DNA of 64,000 bases from Rhodanobacter thiooxydans LCS2 (GCF_000264375.1 NZ_AJXW01000022.1:39915-103914); one strand, 5' to 3'. Positions 27,906 through 38,690 are shown, numbered from the stretch's first letter. The notes: generated by a model from the sequence alone, not told the origin. Numbers and translations are program-made.

Positions 27906-28310
27906 ATGAAGACGATACCTGCCAAACCCATGTTCGATGCCGCGATTGCGGAAAACACCCAAGGCAGCAAAAAAACTGGCTCTGGCGCTCTTCTGGCCGG
28001 GGGTGTCACCGCACTACTGGCGTCGACCTGTTGCCTTGGTCCGCTGGTCTTGGTCGCCCTTGGGTTCAGTGGCGCCTGGATCGGCAACCTGACCGTGCTT
28101 GAGCCGTACCGCCCGTACTTTATTGGCGCAGCGCTGATCGCGATGGTCTTCGCCTGGCGACGCATCTACCGGCCTGCGACGGCGTGCGCGCCTGGTGACG
28201 TCTGCGCTGTGCCGCAGGTCAGGACCACCTACAAAGTCTTGTTCTGGATCGTCGCAGCCCTGGTGCTCGTGGCGCTGACCTTCCCCTATCTCGCCCCGCT
28301 GTTTTACTGA
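27906..28310 (+). CDS. merT: MerT, mercuric ion transporter
   Basis: 134-aa inner-membrane Hg(II) importer with three hydrophobic segments. The vicinal Cys pair is in LASTCCLGPLVLVALGFSG in the first, and a second pair lies in the cytoplasmic loop (TACAPGDVCAV). It takes Hg(II) from MerP and passes it to MerA. No ribosome site is seen before the ATG at 27,906. An internal ATG at 27,930 is possible but also lacks one. Confidence 0.9.
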   Translation: MKTIPAKPMFDAAIAENTQGSKKTGSGALLAGGVTALLASTCCLGPLVLVALGFSGAWIGNLTVLEPYRPYFIGAALIAMVFAWRRIYRPATACAPGDVCAVPQVRTTYKVLFWIVAALVLVALTFPYLAPLFY

Positions 28311-28329
28311 CCCGCCGGAGGATCCACCC

Positions 28330-28608
28330 ATGAAGAAACTTGCCACTCTCATCGTCCTTGCCACCGCCATTTCCGCGCCTGCCTGGGCGGCTACGAAGAC
28401 CGCCACCCTGTCGGTGTCCGGTATGACGTGTGCCGCGTGTCCCATCACCGTCAAGAAAGCGCTGTCCAAGGTTCCCGGTGTCGAAAAGACCGAGATCCTG
28501 TTCGACAAGAAGGAAGCCGTTGTGACCTTCGATGACGCCAAGACCAGCATCCAGGCACTCGTCAGCGCCACGACGGATGCGGGCTACCCCTCCACCGTCA
28601 AGCACTGA
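28330..28608 (+). CDS. merP: MerP, periplasmic mercury-binding protein
   Basis: 92-aa protein with a signal peptide (to APAWA, about residue 21) and one HMA domain with the Hg-binding motif SGMTCAACPITVKKAL. It hands Hg(II) to MerT. AGGAT precedes the ATG. It lies 19 bp after merT. Confidence 0.94.
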   Translation: MKKLATLIVLATAISAPAWAATKTATLSVSGMTCAACPITVKKALSKVPGVEKTEILFDKKEAVVTFDDAKTSIQALVSATTDAGYPSTVKH

Positions 28609-28627
28609 AGCGTCCAAGGCCATTCCC

Positions 28628-29056
28628 ATGTCCCTTCCTAATCCTCTTACGCGCACGGCCGACAAAGCCGGCGTGATCGGTGCCATCGTCACGGCGATGG
28701 GCTGCGCGGCGTGCTTTCCCGCCCTCGCCAGCCTGGGTGCCGCCATCGGGCTGGGCTTTTTGAGCCAGTACGAGGGCGTGTTCATCCGTTACCTGCTGCC
28801 GCTGTTCGCCGTCCTCGCCTTGCTGGCCAACGTGATCGGCGGACTTCGTCATCGGCAATGGCCACGTATGGTCCTTGGCATGATCGGTCCCGTCCTGGTG
28901 CTGGCGGCCGCCTTGCTCATGAGCACCATGGGGTTGCCCACGGCGTGGTTGCTCTATCCCGGTCTGGTGTTGATGGTCGCGGTATCGATCTGGGATCTGG
29001 TATCCCCGCCGGGGAGAAGTCACGGCGGAGCGAGCCGAGACCGCACCTGCTGCTGA
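28628..29056 (+). CDS. merC: MerC, mercuric ion uptake membrane protein (locus 2)
   Basis: 142-aa MerC with the Cys pair in MGCAACFPALASLGAAIGLG and four hydrophobic segments. It ends with RDRTCC, an extra vicinal Cys pair absent from the locus 1 copy. It adds a second uptake route beside MerT. Confidence 0.9.
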   Translation: MSLPNPLTRTADKAGVIGAIVTAMGCAACFPALASLGAAIGLGFLSQYEGVFIRYLLPLFAVLALLANVIGGLRHRQWPRMVLGMIGPVLVLAAALLMSTMGLPTAWLLYPGLVLMVAVSIWDLVSPPGRSHGGASRDRTCC

Positions 29057-29152
29057 GTGGCCGCCATGACCTTCGGCTGGCAGGGACCTTGGATCGAGCC
29101 CGCGAATAGCCAACGGTCAGGCTCCTTGGCAATACATCCGGAGATGAAACAC

Positions 29153-31082
<1,930 letters not shown>

Positions 31083-31101
31083 CCGAAAGGAAGGTAGAAC
31101 C

Positions 31102-31236
31102 ATGAGTTGTTGCAGCCTGCCAGTGGTCGAGTGCGTTGTTTGCGGTGCCTGGATTCCTTACGACTCGGTGTTCGCGTTTGAGGACGGACAGGATTCTGAA
31201 CCGGTTGAAGCACGGCATGCCGCGCTGCCGTCCTGA
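31102..31236 (+). CDS. 44-aa Cys-rich small protein after merA
   Basis: Begins 19 nt after merA with a strong GAAAGGAAGG site. The peptide has a Cys pair at residues 3-4 (MSCCSLP) and a CxxC at 11-14 (ECVVCGAWI), then an acidic tail. It has no signal or membrane segment. It recalls zinc-ribbon or metal-trap peptides but I recognise no family. It is probably expressed with merA. Confidence 0.5.
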   Translation: MSCCSLPVVECVVCGAWIPYDSVFAFEDGQDSEPVEARHAALPS

Positions 31237-31291
31237 AGCCGCGTTCCTTCAACGAGGAACGCGGCAAGGCGAGTATCGAAGCGAGGCGACC

Positions 31292-31438
31292 GTGCCCGGT
31301 GTGGCGCACACGGAGATCGATCTCAAGACCGCCACGGTCACCGTGACGTTCGATGCGGATCACACCAGTGTGCCGATGCTGGCGCGCACGATCACCGATG
31401 CCGGCTTCCCGGCCGTGGCGGCGGCTCGTGGCGGCTGA
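31292..31438 (+). pseudogene. 3' fragment of a merP-like HMA gene
   Basis: Translates as the second half of an HMA domain (VPGVAHTEIDLKTATVTVTF, later TITDAGFPAVAA). The signal peptide and CxxC half are missing; upstream sequence in frame is unrelated. It is a relic of another merP, directly before the broken GDCCVxC copy. Confidence 0.7.
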
Positions 31439-31643
31439 GCCGATCCTGCAGAGCACGCTGACCTGTCCGCATTGCGGTCACCAGGTCGCCTAGACCATGC
31501 CGACCGACGCCTGCCAGTTTTTCTACGACTGTCCTGGCTGCGGCAAATTGTTGCAGCCCAAACCGGGCGACTGTTGCGTGTTCTGTTCCTGGGGCAGCGT
31601 ACCGTGCCCACCGATCCAGCAGCAGGGGTCCTGCTGCGGATAG
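31428..31643 (+). pseudogene. broken second copy of the GDCCVxC gene
   Basis: Close match to the gene at 19,936: ILQSTLTCPHCGHQ is kept, but a TAG stop at 31,491-31,493 cuts the frame after residue 21. The rest (MPTDACQFFYDCPGCGK, GDCCVFCSWG, SCCG) is intact and could be made from ATG 31497 as 48 aa that keep most Cys. The original ATG is replaced by a GTG. Sequencing or stop readthrough should be checked. Confidence 0.75.
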
Positions 31644-31731
31644 GTGCCACGCGTACCGTGGAGGCGGCAGCGACGTGTTATGCCCGAAAGTGAGATTGTC
31701 TAACAACGCGGCTGCCATATAGGATCAGCTG

Positions 31732-32121
31732 ATGTTCTCGCCCGTTCCATCGCTGTTGACCCGCCTGCGCCGCCATCGCGGCCTGTGGGTGCTGGCCGTG
31801 GCTGTGATGCTGATTAAGCTGGTCAGCGGATCGATCTGCGTGGCCGATGGACCGGGGGCGCGATTCGCTTCGGCGACCGCTGCTGCCCCGACCACCTTGT
31901 TGGCTGATACCGCCGTCAGTACGGTATCGGCTGACGATGCAAACCCCTGTCTTCTGGGTGAAGGGCGCAGTTGTCATTGTGCCTGTGCGCATTCGGTGAC
32001 ATTGCCGGCCAGCACGCCGCTTCCCATCGCCATGATGGAAGCACGTTTCGCACCGCTCACTTTCCATTCGGGATTCACGCCGGCCACGACCGGTTCGCTG
32101 TTACGCCCTCCCATCGCCTGA
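31732..32121 (+). CDS. CopL-like small leader protein of the czc-like operon
   Basis: 129-aa protein with a basic start, a signal/membrane segment (about residues 17-38), a Cys/His cluster (SCHCACAH near residue 85) and a Pro/Thr-rich tail ending LLRPPIA, close to the CopL end LRPPAV. I infer the same kind of exported metal-responsive leader. It lies 69 bp before czcC with a hairpin between. Confidence 0.65.
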   Translation: MFSPVPSLLTRLRRHRGLWVLAVAVMLIKLVSGSICVADGPGARFASATAAAPTTLLADTAVSTVSADDANPCLLGEGRSCHCACAHSVTLPASTPLPIAMMEARFAPLTFHSGFTPATTGSLLRPPIA

Positions 32122-32136
32122 ACCACTCCGTTTCGT

Positions 32137-32160
32137 GATGAACCGCCTGTGCGGTTCGTC
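32137..32160 (+). promoter_or_regulatory. intercistronic hairpin leader-czcC
   Basis: GATGAACCGC (32137-32146) with GCGGTTCGTC (32151-32160) around a CTGT tetraloop; ten pairs including one T-G. It precedes the czcC ribosome site (CAGGAG near 32,177). Confidence 0.5.
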
Positions 32161-32190
32161 GCTTCGTGACCGTTTTCAGGAGATGGCTTC

Positions 32191-33510
32191 ATGTCTGTTT
32201 TACGTTCGGTGCCGATCGGCGCCGTGTGTCTGTTGTATGCGGCGATGCTCAGTGCCGCCCCCGTATCCCATCCTTCCTCACCGGTAGCTTCCCCGCCGAC
32301 ATCGTTGGCGACGTCTCCATTGCAGGAGGCGGTGCGCCGTATCTGGCAAGCCAGCCCCGAGGTGCAGGCCGCGCGGGCAGACCTTGATGCTGCCCAAGCC
32401 CGTGCGCGTGCCGCTGCGCAGCCGCTGTACAACCCCTCACTGTCGCTCGATGCGGAGGATGCCGACACCAATCGGCGCACGGCCGGCATCAGCCTGCCGC
32501 TGGATCTGTCCGGCAAGCGTCGTGCCCGGGCCAGCCAGGGTGAGGCCGAACTGCTTGCTGCCGAGGCGGGCTACAACGTGCTGCGTCGTGACGTCGCCGC
32601 CCGCTGGTTGAAGGCGTGGTCGACGGCCGCGCTCGCGGCCCGACAGAGTGAACTGGGCCAGCGTCGTCTTGTGCTGATGCAACGCTTCGATGACCTGGCC
32701 GCCCAGCGACTCAAGGTCGGTGACATCAGCAGTCCCGAACGCGATCTGGCCGGTCTGGCACTCGGCGAGGCGCAGGTGCAGCAAGCCACGCTCGCCGGTA
32801 ACGAAGCGGCAGCTCGTGCGGCATTGCTGGCCATCAGTGGCGATCAACCCACGGCCCTGCCGCCGCTGCCCAACGGCCTGTCACCAGCGACGGACAGTGT
32901 GATGCCGTTGCCCGTCGACGAGTTGCCTGAACTGCGTCAGGCCCGCGCTCAGCAAGCAAGCGCCGAGGCGGGTGTGCAGGTCGCGCGCCGTGCACGCATT
33001 CCCGATCCGACACTCAGCCTGACCGGTGGCCAGGTGCGCAGTGGGCCGCGTACCGATCAGGTGATCGGCGTGAGCGTATCCATTCCGTTGCCCGTGCTCA
33101 ACACCGGTCGTGCCGAAGTGGATGCTGCCCGGGCGGAGGCCGACGCGGCCGCCGCCGGCGTGCGTTCGCGCGAGTTTGTGCTGCGCGCGGGATTGCAGGA
33201 AGCGCAAGCCCGCTACGCCGCCCTGCGCGGTGCAGCCGAAGCGTTTCGCAGCGGCCGTGCCGCGGCTTTCGAGGATCGCACCACGTTGCTTGAAAAGCTC
33301 TGGCGTGCCGGCGAAATAAGCACCTCCGATTACCTCGTGCAGCTCAAGCAAAGTCTCGACACCGCGTTGTCCGGCCAGGAACTGGAAAGCCAGACCTGGC
33401 AGACCTGGTTCGACTACCTCACCGCTGCGGGCCGTCTGACCGACTGGCTCGATGGCCGCACCCAGAACGGTCCTACTCAGGACGGCCTTAATCAGGATAT
33501 CCCCCGATGA
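32191..33510 (+). CDS. czcC: CzcC-like outer-membrane factor
   Basis: 439-aa TolC-family channel of a heavy-metal RND pump. It has a signal peptide (about residues 1-25), PLQEAVRRIWQASPEVQAAR as the repeat start, NPSLSLDAEDAD and IPDPTLSLTGGQVRSG segments, and long helical hairpins. It ends with a short repeat-like tail (NGPTQDGLNQD). It overlaps the adaptor gene by 4 bp. Confidence 0.9.
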   Translation: MSVLRSVPIGAVCLLYAAMLSAAPVSHPSSPVASPPTSLATSPLQEAVRRIWQASPEVQAARADLDAAQARARAAAQPLYNPSLSLDAEDADTNRRTAGISLPLDLSGKRRARASQGEAELLAAEAGYNVLRRDVAARWLKAWSTAALAARQSELGQRRLVLMQRFDDLAAQRLKVGDISSPERDLAGLALGEAQVQQATLAGNEAAARAALLAISGDQPTALPPLPNGLSPATDSVMPLPVDELPELRQARAQQASAEAGVQVARRARIPDPTLSLTGGQVRSGPRTDQVIGVSVSIPLPVLNTGRAEVDAARAEADAAAAGVRSREFVLRAGLQEAQARYAALRGAAEAFRSGRAAAFEDRTTLLEKLWRAGEISTSDYLVQLKQSLDTALSGQELESQTWQTWFDYLTAAGRLTDWLDGRTQNGPTQDGLNQDIPR

Positions 33511-34604
33511 ATCTCTCCCTTTTGAAACGCAGCCTGCAGGGCATGGCGCTGCTCGCTGCGCTGGCTGGCCCTGTAGTGGCTCAGGAACCGGCTCCCACCA
33601 ATCCGCTCGCGTTGGATGCCAAAGCGATCAAGGACGCCGGCATTGTCCTCGACAAGGCCGCTCCACGTGCGCTGACGGATGAGTTGAAAGCCCCCGGCGA
33701 AGTGAAGGCCGATGCCTATTCCACGGTACTGGTGTCGCCGCGGGTGGAATCGCAAGTGCTCGCCCGCAAGGCCCGGCTTGGCGACGTCGTGAAGGCTGGC
33801 CAGCCGTTGGTGGTGCTCTCCAGCGTCGAGGTGGCCGCCACGCAAGGTGCGTTGATCGTCGCCGAACAGGATTGGCAACGGATCGCGTCGCTCGGGCCAC
33901 AGGCCGTGTCGGCCCGGCGCTACAACGAGGCGAAAGTGCAACGCGACCAGGCCCGCGCCAAGTTGCGCGCCTACGGTTTGTCCGACGGTCAGATCGGCGG
34001 ATTGCTGCGCAAGGGATCGGCTGGTGCGGACGGCAGTTTCGAGCTGCTCGCGCCAGCCGGTGGTCGGGTGACTACCGATGAATTTCTGGTCGGTGAGCGA
34101 GTGGAGCCGGGCCGCACCTTGTTCACCCTGGTCAAGGAAGACTCGGTCTGGGTCGTCGCGCAGATGGCACCGGCCGATGCCGAACGGGTCAAGCCCGATG
34201 CCGATGTCCGCATCCTCGTGCATGACACCGCGATACCCGGCAAGGTCGTCCAGCGCTCGCATCAGACCGATGAGCGCACCCGCACGGTGCCCGTGCGCAT
34301 CGAAGTCGACAACCGCCAGGACCTGTTGCATCCGGGCGAACTGGTCGAGGCGCGCATCGCCGTGGGTAGCGCCTCGCAAAAGCTCGCGGTACCTGCCGAA
34401 GCGATCGTGCTGTTGCAGAATCAGCCGACCGTGTTTCTCGCCAAAGGCAAGGGCCAGTTTGAGCCGGCACCCGTGATGGTCGGCGACACGCGCGATGGCT
34501 GGACGGTGGTCACCCAGGGCCTCAAGGCCGGCGACAGCTACGTGCGCAAGGGTGCTTTCGCCCTGAAGGCCCGTTTGCTGCGCTCGCAGTTGGGAGAAGA
34601 ATGA
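33507..34604 (+). CDS. czcB: CzcB-like periplasmic adaptor
   Basis: 365-aa RND adaptor with a signal segment (to VVAQEP, about residue 27). LDAKAIKDAGIVLDKAAPR opens the conserved domain, then VLVSPRVESQVLARKARLGD (lipoyl half) and GRVTTDEFLVGERVEPG. It lacks the CusB-type Met-rich metal-binding N-terminus, which fits a Zn/Co/Cd-type or broad pump rather than Cu. It overlaps czcC and czcA. Confidence 0.9.
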   Translation: MNLSLLKRSLQGMALLAALAGPVVAQEPAPTNPLALDAKAIKDAGIVLDKAAPRALTDELKAPGEVKADAYSTVLVSPRVESQVLARKARLGDVVKAGQPLVVLSSVEVAATQGALIVAEQDWQRIASLGPQAVSARRYNEAKVQRDQARAKLRAYGLSDGQIGGLLRKGSAGADGSFELLAPAGGRVTTDEFLVGERVEPGRTLFTLVKEDSVWVVAQMAPADAERVKPDADVRILVHDTAIPGKVVQRSHQTDERTRTVPVRIEVDNRQDLLHPGELVEARIAVGSASQKLAVPAEAIVLLQNQPTVFLAKGKGQFEPAPVMVGDTRDGWTVVTQGLKAGDSYVRKGAFALKARLLRSQLGEE

Positions 34605-37600
34605 TGCTGGAACGTCTGGTTGAATTCTCCCTGCGCTACAAGGTGCTGGTGCTGATCGCCTTCGTGGTGATCGGCTTTCTAGGCTTCCAGGCCGTGCGCC
34701 AGCTGCCCATCGACGCATTTCCCGACGTCACGCCGGTACAGGTCAACGTGTACACCGAGGCGTCGGGCCTGGCGGCCGAGGACGTGGAGCAACTGCTGAC
34801 CACGCCGGTGGAATCGGCGCTGGCCGGCCTGCCCAAGGTGGAACAGATCCGCTCGGTGAGCCTGTTCGGGCTGTCCTTTGTGTCGGTGTACTTCGACGAC
34901 AGCATGGACATCTACTTTGCCCGCCAACTGGTCAACGAACGCCTGCAGCAGGTGGGCGATCGCCTGCCGGCGGGTTACGGCAAACCGGAGATGGGCCCGA
35001 ACACGTCCGGTCTCGGTCAGGTGTTCTGGTACACCGTCGAGCGCGCCGACAATACGATGAAAGGTGCCACGGCGGGTACCGCACCGAACGACATGGACCT
35101 GCGCACGCTGCAGGACTGGACCATCCGCCTGATCCTGCGTACCGCGCCCGGCGTCGACGACGTCACCTCCTGGGGCGGACAGGAGAAGCAGTTCCAGGTG
35201 CGCATCGATCCGATGAAACTGATCGCGCACAAACTCGGCTTCAAGGAGGTGATCGAGGCACTGCAGGCGAACAATGCGCAGGTCGGCGGCAATTTCGTCG
35301 ATGTGGGACGCGAGCAGTATCTGGTGCGCGGACTGGGCTTGATCCAGAACGCGAAGGATCTGGGCAACATCGTCCTCAAGACCGAAGACGGCACACCGGT
35401 CTACGTGCGTGACGTAGCCACGATCACCGAAGCGGGCGCACCACGTACCGGTGCGGTGACGCGCGACGGCAAGGAAGTGGTATTGGGCATGGCGTTGGCG
35501 CGTATCGGCGAGAACGCCAAGAGCGTGGTCGATGCGGTCAAGGCCAAGCTCGATACGGTCAAACAGTCCCTGCCGGCGGGCGTGGTGGTCAAGCCGGTGT
35601 ACGAGCGCACCGATCTGGTCAACGCGGCTGTGGGAACTGCGGTGCGGGCGTTGATCGAAGGTTCGATCTTGGTTGCGATCATTCTGTTCCTGTTCCTGGG
35701 TGAGTTCCGTAGTGCGCTGGTGGTGGTCGTGGCCTTGCCGTTGGCGATGCTGATTGCCTTCATCTGCATGAATCAGGCCGGGCTGTCGGCCAATCTGATG
35801 TCGCTGGCGGGCCTGGCGATCGGCATCGGCATGATGGTGGATGGGGCGGTGGTGATGGTGGAGAACGCCTACCGCATCATGGCCGAGCGCAAGGCGCATG
35901 GGGGCCCGGTGGATCGAACTTCGGCCGTGCTGGCAGCCGCCCGCGAGGTCGCCAACCCGATGGCGTTTGCGATCGGAATCATCATCGTGGTGTTCCTGCC
36001 GCTGTTCAGCCTGCAAGGGCTGGAAGGCAAGATGTTCAAGCCGATGGCATTCAACATCAGCTTCGCCATGGCCGGTTCGTTGATCCTCGCGCTGACCCTG
36101 ATCCCGGTGCTGGCCGCCTTGGTGTTGAAACCGAAGGAGGAGAAGGACACGTGGCTGGTCGCGTTCCTGAAACGCCACTACGCCACGGTGCTCGCCTGGG
36201 CGTTGGCGCGGCGCAAGCTCGTGTTGGGCATTGCCACCGGGGCCTTGGTCGGCAGCCTTGCGCTGTTCCCGTTCCTGGGCAAGGAGTTCATGCCCAACCT
36301 GAAAGAGGGCGCCATCATGTGGCGGATTACCTCGATTCCGTCTGCGTCGCTAGATGAATCCATTCGCATCTCCAAGCAAGTATCGGCGCTGGTCAAGCAA
36401 AAGTTTCCCGAGGTCGAGACCACGCTGGCGATGATCGGCCGCGCCGAGAAAGGCGAGACCGCCGACGTGAACTACATGGAGGTGTACACGCCGCTGAAAC
36501 CGAAGGATCAATGGCGCAAGGGCGAGACGTTGGAAAGCATTGAGGAAGCGATGCAGAAGGAGTTGTCAGCTGCCTTGCCCACCGCCGTGGTGAGCTATAC
36601 CCAGCCGATCCAGATGCGCATCGAGGAGTTGATCTCGGGCGTGCGGGCCACGTTGGCGTTGAAGATCTACGGCGATGATCTGGGCGAGCTCGATCGGCTC
36701 AGTAGCCGCATCAAGAACGTGCTGGCTGGTGTACCCGGCGTGGCGGATCTGGCGTTGGAGGCGAACATCGGCAAGCCGCAGATCCGCATCCAGGTGGACC
36801 GCGATGCGCTGGCCCGTTACGGCCTCAATGCCGACGATGTGCTGACCGTGGTGAAGAACGGCATCGGCGGCGAGCCGGTGACGACGCTGCTCGACGGCGT
36901 GAAACGCTTCGACATCGCGGTGCGGCTGGACGATGCCGACAAGGCCTCGTTGCCGGCGATCCAGCGCATTCCGATCCGCACCGCCAGCGGCGCGCTGGTG
37001 CAGCTGTCACAGGTGGCCGAGGTCAGTGATGCCGAAGGCTATTCGTTCATTCGTCGCGAGCAGTTGCAACGCTACGCGGTGATCCAGATGGACGTGCGCG
37101 GCCGCGACATCGACGGCTTCGTCAAGGACGCCAATGCCGCGATCGCGCAGCAGGTGAAGTTGCCGACGGGCTACTACAGCGAATGGGGTGGCGCGTTCGA
37201 GAACCAGCAGCGGGCATTGAAGCGCTTGTCGCTGATCGTGCCGGCGACGATTTTCTTCATCTTCGTGCTGCTCTACACCGCCTTCAATTCGGTGAAGTAC
37301 GCCGCGCTGATCCTGGCCAATGTGCCGTTTGCCACCATCGGCGGCATCGTCGGGCTGGCGATCACCGGGCAATACCTGTCGGTGCCCTCGGCGATCGGCT
37401 TTATCGCGGTGTTCGGTGTAGCGATGCTGAACGGCATCGTGCTGGTGAGCTTCTTGAACGAGCAACGAGAGAAAGGGCTGCCTGTCCGGGAGGCGGTGAT
37501 TCGCGGCACGGCGCTGCGCATGCGACCGGTGATGATGACCGCGAGCGTGGCGATCCTGGGTCTGGTGCCGATGCTGCTCTCCAGCGGCGTCGGTGCGGAA

Positions 37601-37738
37601 ACTCAGCGTCCGCTCGCCACCGTGGTGGTCGGCGGTCTGATCACCTCAACCCTGCTGACGCTGGTACTGCTGCCGGTGCTCTACGACTGGATCGAAGAAC
37701 GCGCCGCACGGCGCCTGGCCAAGGAGAACACCCCATGA
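34601..37738 (+). CDS. czcA: CzcA-family heavy-metal RND pump
   Basis: 1045-aa inner-membrane transporter of normal length. DAFPDVTPVQVNVYTEASGL is the first-loop signature. Membrane helix 4 reads AIGIGMMVDGAVVMVENAYR; it lacks the DFG form of classical Zn/Co/Cd CzcA pumps and the VDAAIV form of Cu/Ag pumps, so the substrate is uncertain (another HME subgroup). Either of two adjacent ATG codons could be the start. It overlaps both neighbours in a four-gene set. Confidence 0.92.
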   Translation: MMLERLVEFSLRYKVLVLIAFVVIGFLGFQAVRQLPIDAFPDVTPVQVNVYTEASGLAAEDVEQLLTTPVESALAGLPKVEQIRSVSLFGLSFVSVYFDDSMDIYFARQLVNERLQQVGDRLPAGYGKPEMGPNTSGLGQVFWYTVERADNTMKGATAGTAPNDMDLRTLQDWTIRLILRTAPGVDDVTSWGGQEKQFQVRIDPMKLIAHKLGFKEVIEALQANNAQVGGNFVDVGREQYLVRGLGLIQNAKDLGNIVLKTEDGTPVYVRDVATITEAGAPRTGAVTRDGKEVVLGMALARIGENAKSVVDAVKAKLDTVKQSLPAGVVVKPVYERTDLVNAAVGTAVRALIEGSILVAIILFLFLGEFRSALVVVVALPLAMLIAFICMNQAGLSANLMSLAGLAIGIGMMVDGAVVMVENAYRIMAERKAHGGPVDRTSAVLAAAREVANPMAFAIGIIIVVFLPLFSLQGLEGKMFKPMAFNISFAMAGSLILALTLIPVLAALVLKPKEEKDTWLVAFLKRHYATVLAWALARRKLVLGIATGALVGSLALFPFLGKEFMPNLKEGAIMWRITSIPSASLDESIRISKQVSALVKQKFPEVETTLAMIGRAEKGETADVNYMEVYTPLKPKDQWRKGETLESIEEAMQKELSAALPTAVVSYTQPIQMRIEELISGVRATLALKIYGDDLGELDRLSSRIKNVLAGVPGVADLALEANIGKPQIRIQVDRDALARYGLNADDVLTVVKNGIGGEPVTTLLDGVKRFDIAVRLDDADKASLPAIQRIPIRTASGALVQLSQVAEVSDAEGYSFIRREQLQRYAVIQMDVRGRDIDGFVKDANAAIAQQVKLPTGYYSEWGGAFENQQRALKRLSLIVPATIFFIFVLLYTAFNSVKYAALILANVPFATIGGIVGLAITGQYLSVPSAIGFIAVFGVAMLNGIVLVSFLNEQREKGLPVREAVIRGTALRMRPVMMTASVAILGLVPMLLSSGVGAETQRPLATVVVGGLITSTLLTLVLLPVLYDWIEERAARRLAKENTP

Positions 37739-38058
37739 AAGAAGTGAAGGCATTCATCCACCGCGGCCGCGTGGTCGACGTCATCCACGCCTTGGAGGAC
37801 GGTGGATTCCATTACCTGTCTTTCAGCGATGTCAAAGGCCAGTTGACTGCGCTCAGTGCCCAGGAACAGAGCTATTCGATAGAACTGGGAGAACGCGTGA
37901 CCAGGCAGATCAAGCTGGAGGTGTTCTGCGAAGACGACCAGGCAGAGCGTGCCGTGCAACTGATTCGGTTGCACGGGCGCACCGGTCAGAGCGTGGCCGG
38001 CTGGGTCTACCAGAGCACGATGGATCGGGCGTGGCCGATCGACGGCCAAGTGGGCTGA
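37735..38058 (+). CDS. P-II-like small protein linked to RND pump
   Basis: 107 aa resembling GlnB/P-II-fold proteins often found after CzcA-type genes: MKEVKAFIHRGRVVDVIHAL, GFHYLSFSDVKG, then EVFCEDDQAERAVQLIRLHG and GWVYQ. It lacks the uridylylation loop of true nitrogen regulators. I infer a cytoplasmic ligand or metal-sensing partner of the pump. ATG overlaps the czcA stop. Confidence 0.75.
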   Translation: MKEVKAFIHRGRVVDVIHALEDGGFHYLSFSDVKGQLTALSAQEQSYSIELGERVTRQIKLEVFCEDDQAERAVQLIRLHGRTGQSVAGWVYQSTMDRAWPIDGQVG

Positions 38059-38061
38059 CGG

Positions 38062-38090
38062 TGATGGGCGGGGTCATTCTCCGCCCGTCA
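38062..38090 (+). terminator. stem-loop ending the czc-like operon
   Basis: TGATGGGCGG (38062-38071) with CCGCCCGTCA (38081-38090), one T-G pair and a 9-nt loop, 3 nt after the last stop. A weak T content follows. Confidence 0.5.
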
Positions 38091-38170
38091 TTCACGATGT
38101 CATGTCATAACACCGCGGTGCTCGCGTAAGGTGATCGCCGTACGGGAGACTTCACTAAGCCCTAGCTTGC

Positions 38171-38605
38171 TCAGACGTTTGAGTGTTCGGCACTTACAAC
38201 ATGACAATTGCAATTGATCAACCCTCGCAAAATGCCACACGCCTGCACAGGTCGAGCACCTGAACACTGTTCGCGCAGAGCGAGCAGGTGTTGCCTCAGC
38301 TGCAACAACGCTTCCACACGCACTTCCACTTGTTGGAGATGCGTGTCCAGCAGCACATTGACCTCGCCACAATCCAGCGTCGGGTTGTCTCTCATCTCTA
38401 GCAGCGCCCGGATCTCACGAAGCGTCATATCGAGCGAACGGCAACGGCGGATGAACTGTAAACGCTCGACATGTACATCACCGTACAACCGGAAGTTGCC
38501 GGCGCTTCGCGCTGGCTTCGGCAGTAGCCCTTCCTTCTCGTAGTAGCGGATGGTCACGATCTCGCATCCGGCGCGCTTGGCGAGGTCGCCAATTCTCATT
38601 TCCAT
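38171..38605 (-). CDS. pbrR: PbrR/CadR-type MerR regulator
   Basis: 144-aa MerR-family activator. HTH MRIGDLAKRAGCEIVTIRYY. Cys14, Cys79 (NPTLDCG) and Cys134 (NCNCH) fall exactly at the Pb(II)-binding positions reported for PbrR of Cupriavidus metallidurans. CadR also responds to Cd and has a His-rich tail, which is absent here, so PbrR is the better name. It diverges from the ATPase gene over a MerR operator. Confidence 0.88.
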   Translation of the reverse strand: MEMRIGDLAKRAGCEIVTIRYYEKEGLLPKPARSAGNFRLYGDVHVERLQFIRRCRSLDMTLREIRALLEMRDNPTLDCGEVNVLLDTHLQQVEVRVEALLQLRQHLLALREQCSGARPVQACGILRGLINCNCHVVSAEHSNV

Positions 38606-38626
38606 GCCTCTATCTGCAGCTATCGC

Positions 38627-38657
38627 TTGACTCTATAGTGACTATAGAGAATTAAAT
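38627..38657 (+). promoter_or_regulatory. PbrR-type promoter/operator
   Basis: -35 TTGACT (38627-38632) and -10 TTAAAT (38652-38657), 19-bp spacer. The spacer is almost all a dyad: CTCTATA (38631-38637), 5 bases, TATAGAG (38643-38649). It reads toward the ATPase gene. Confidence 0.82.
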
Positions 38658-38690
38658 GGGAACCGGATAGGTGATTTAAAGGAGTCATCC

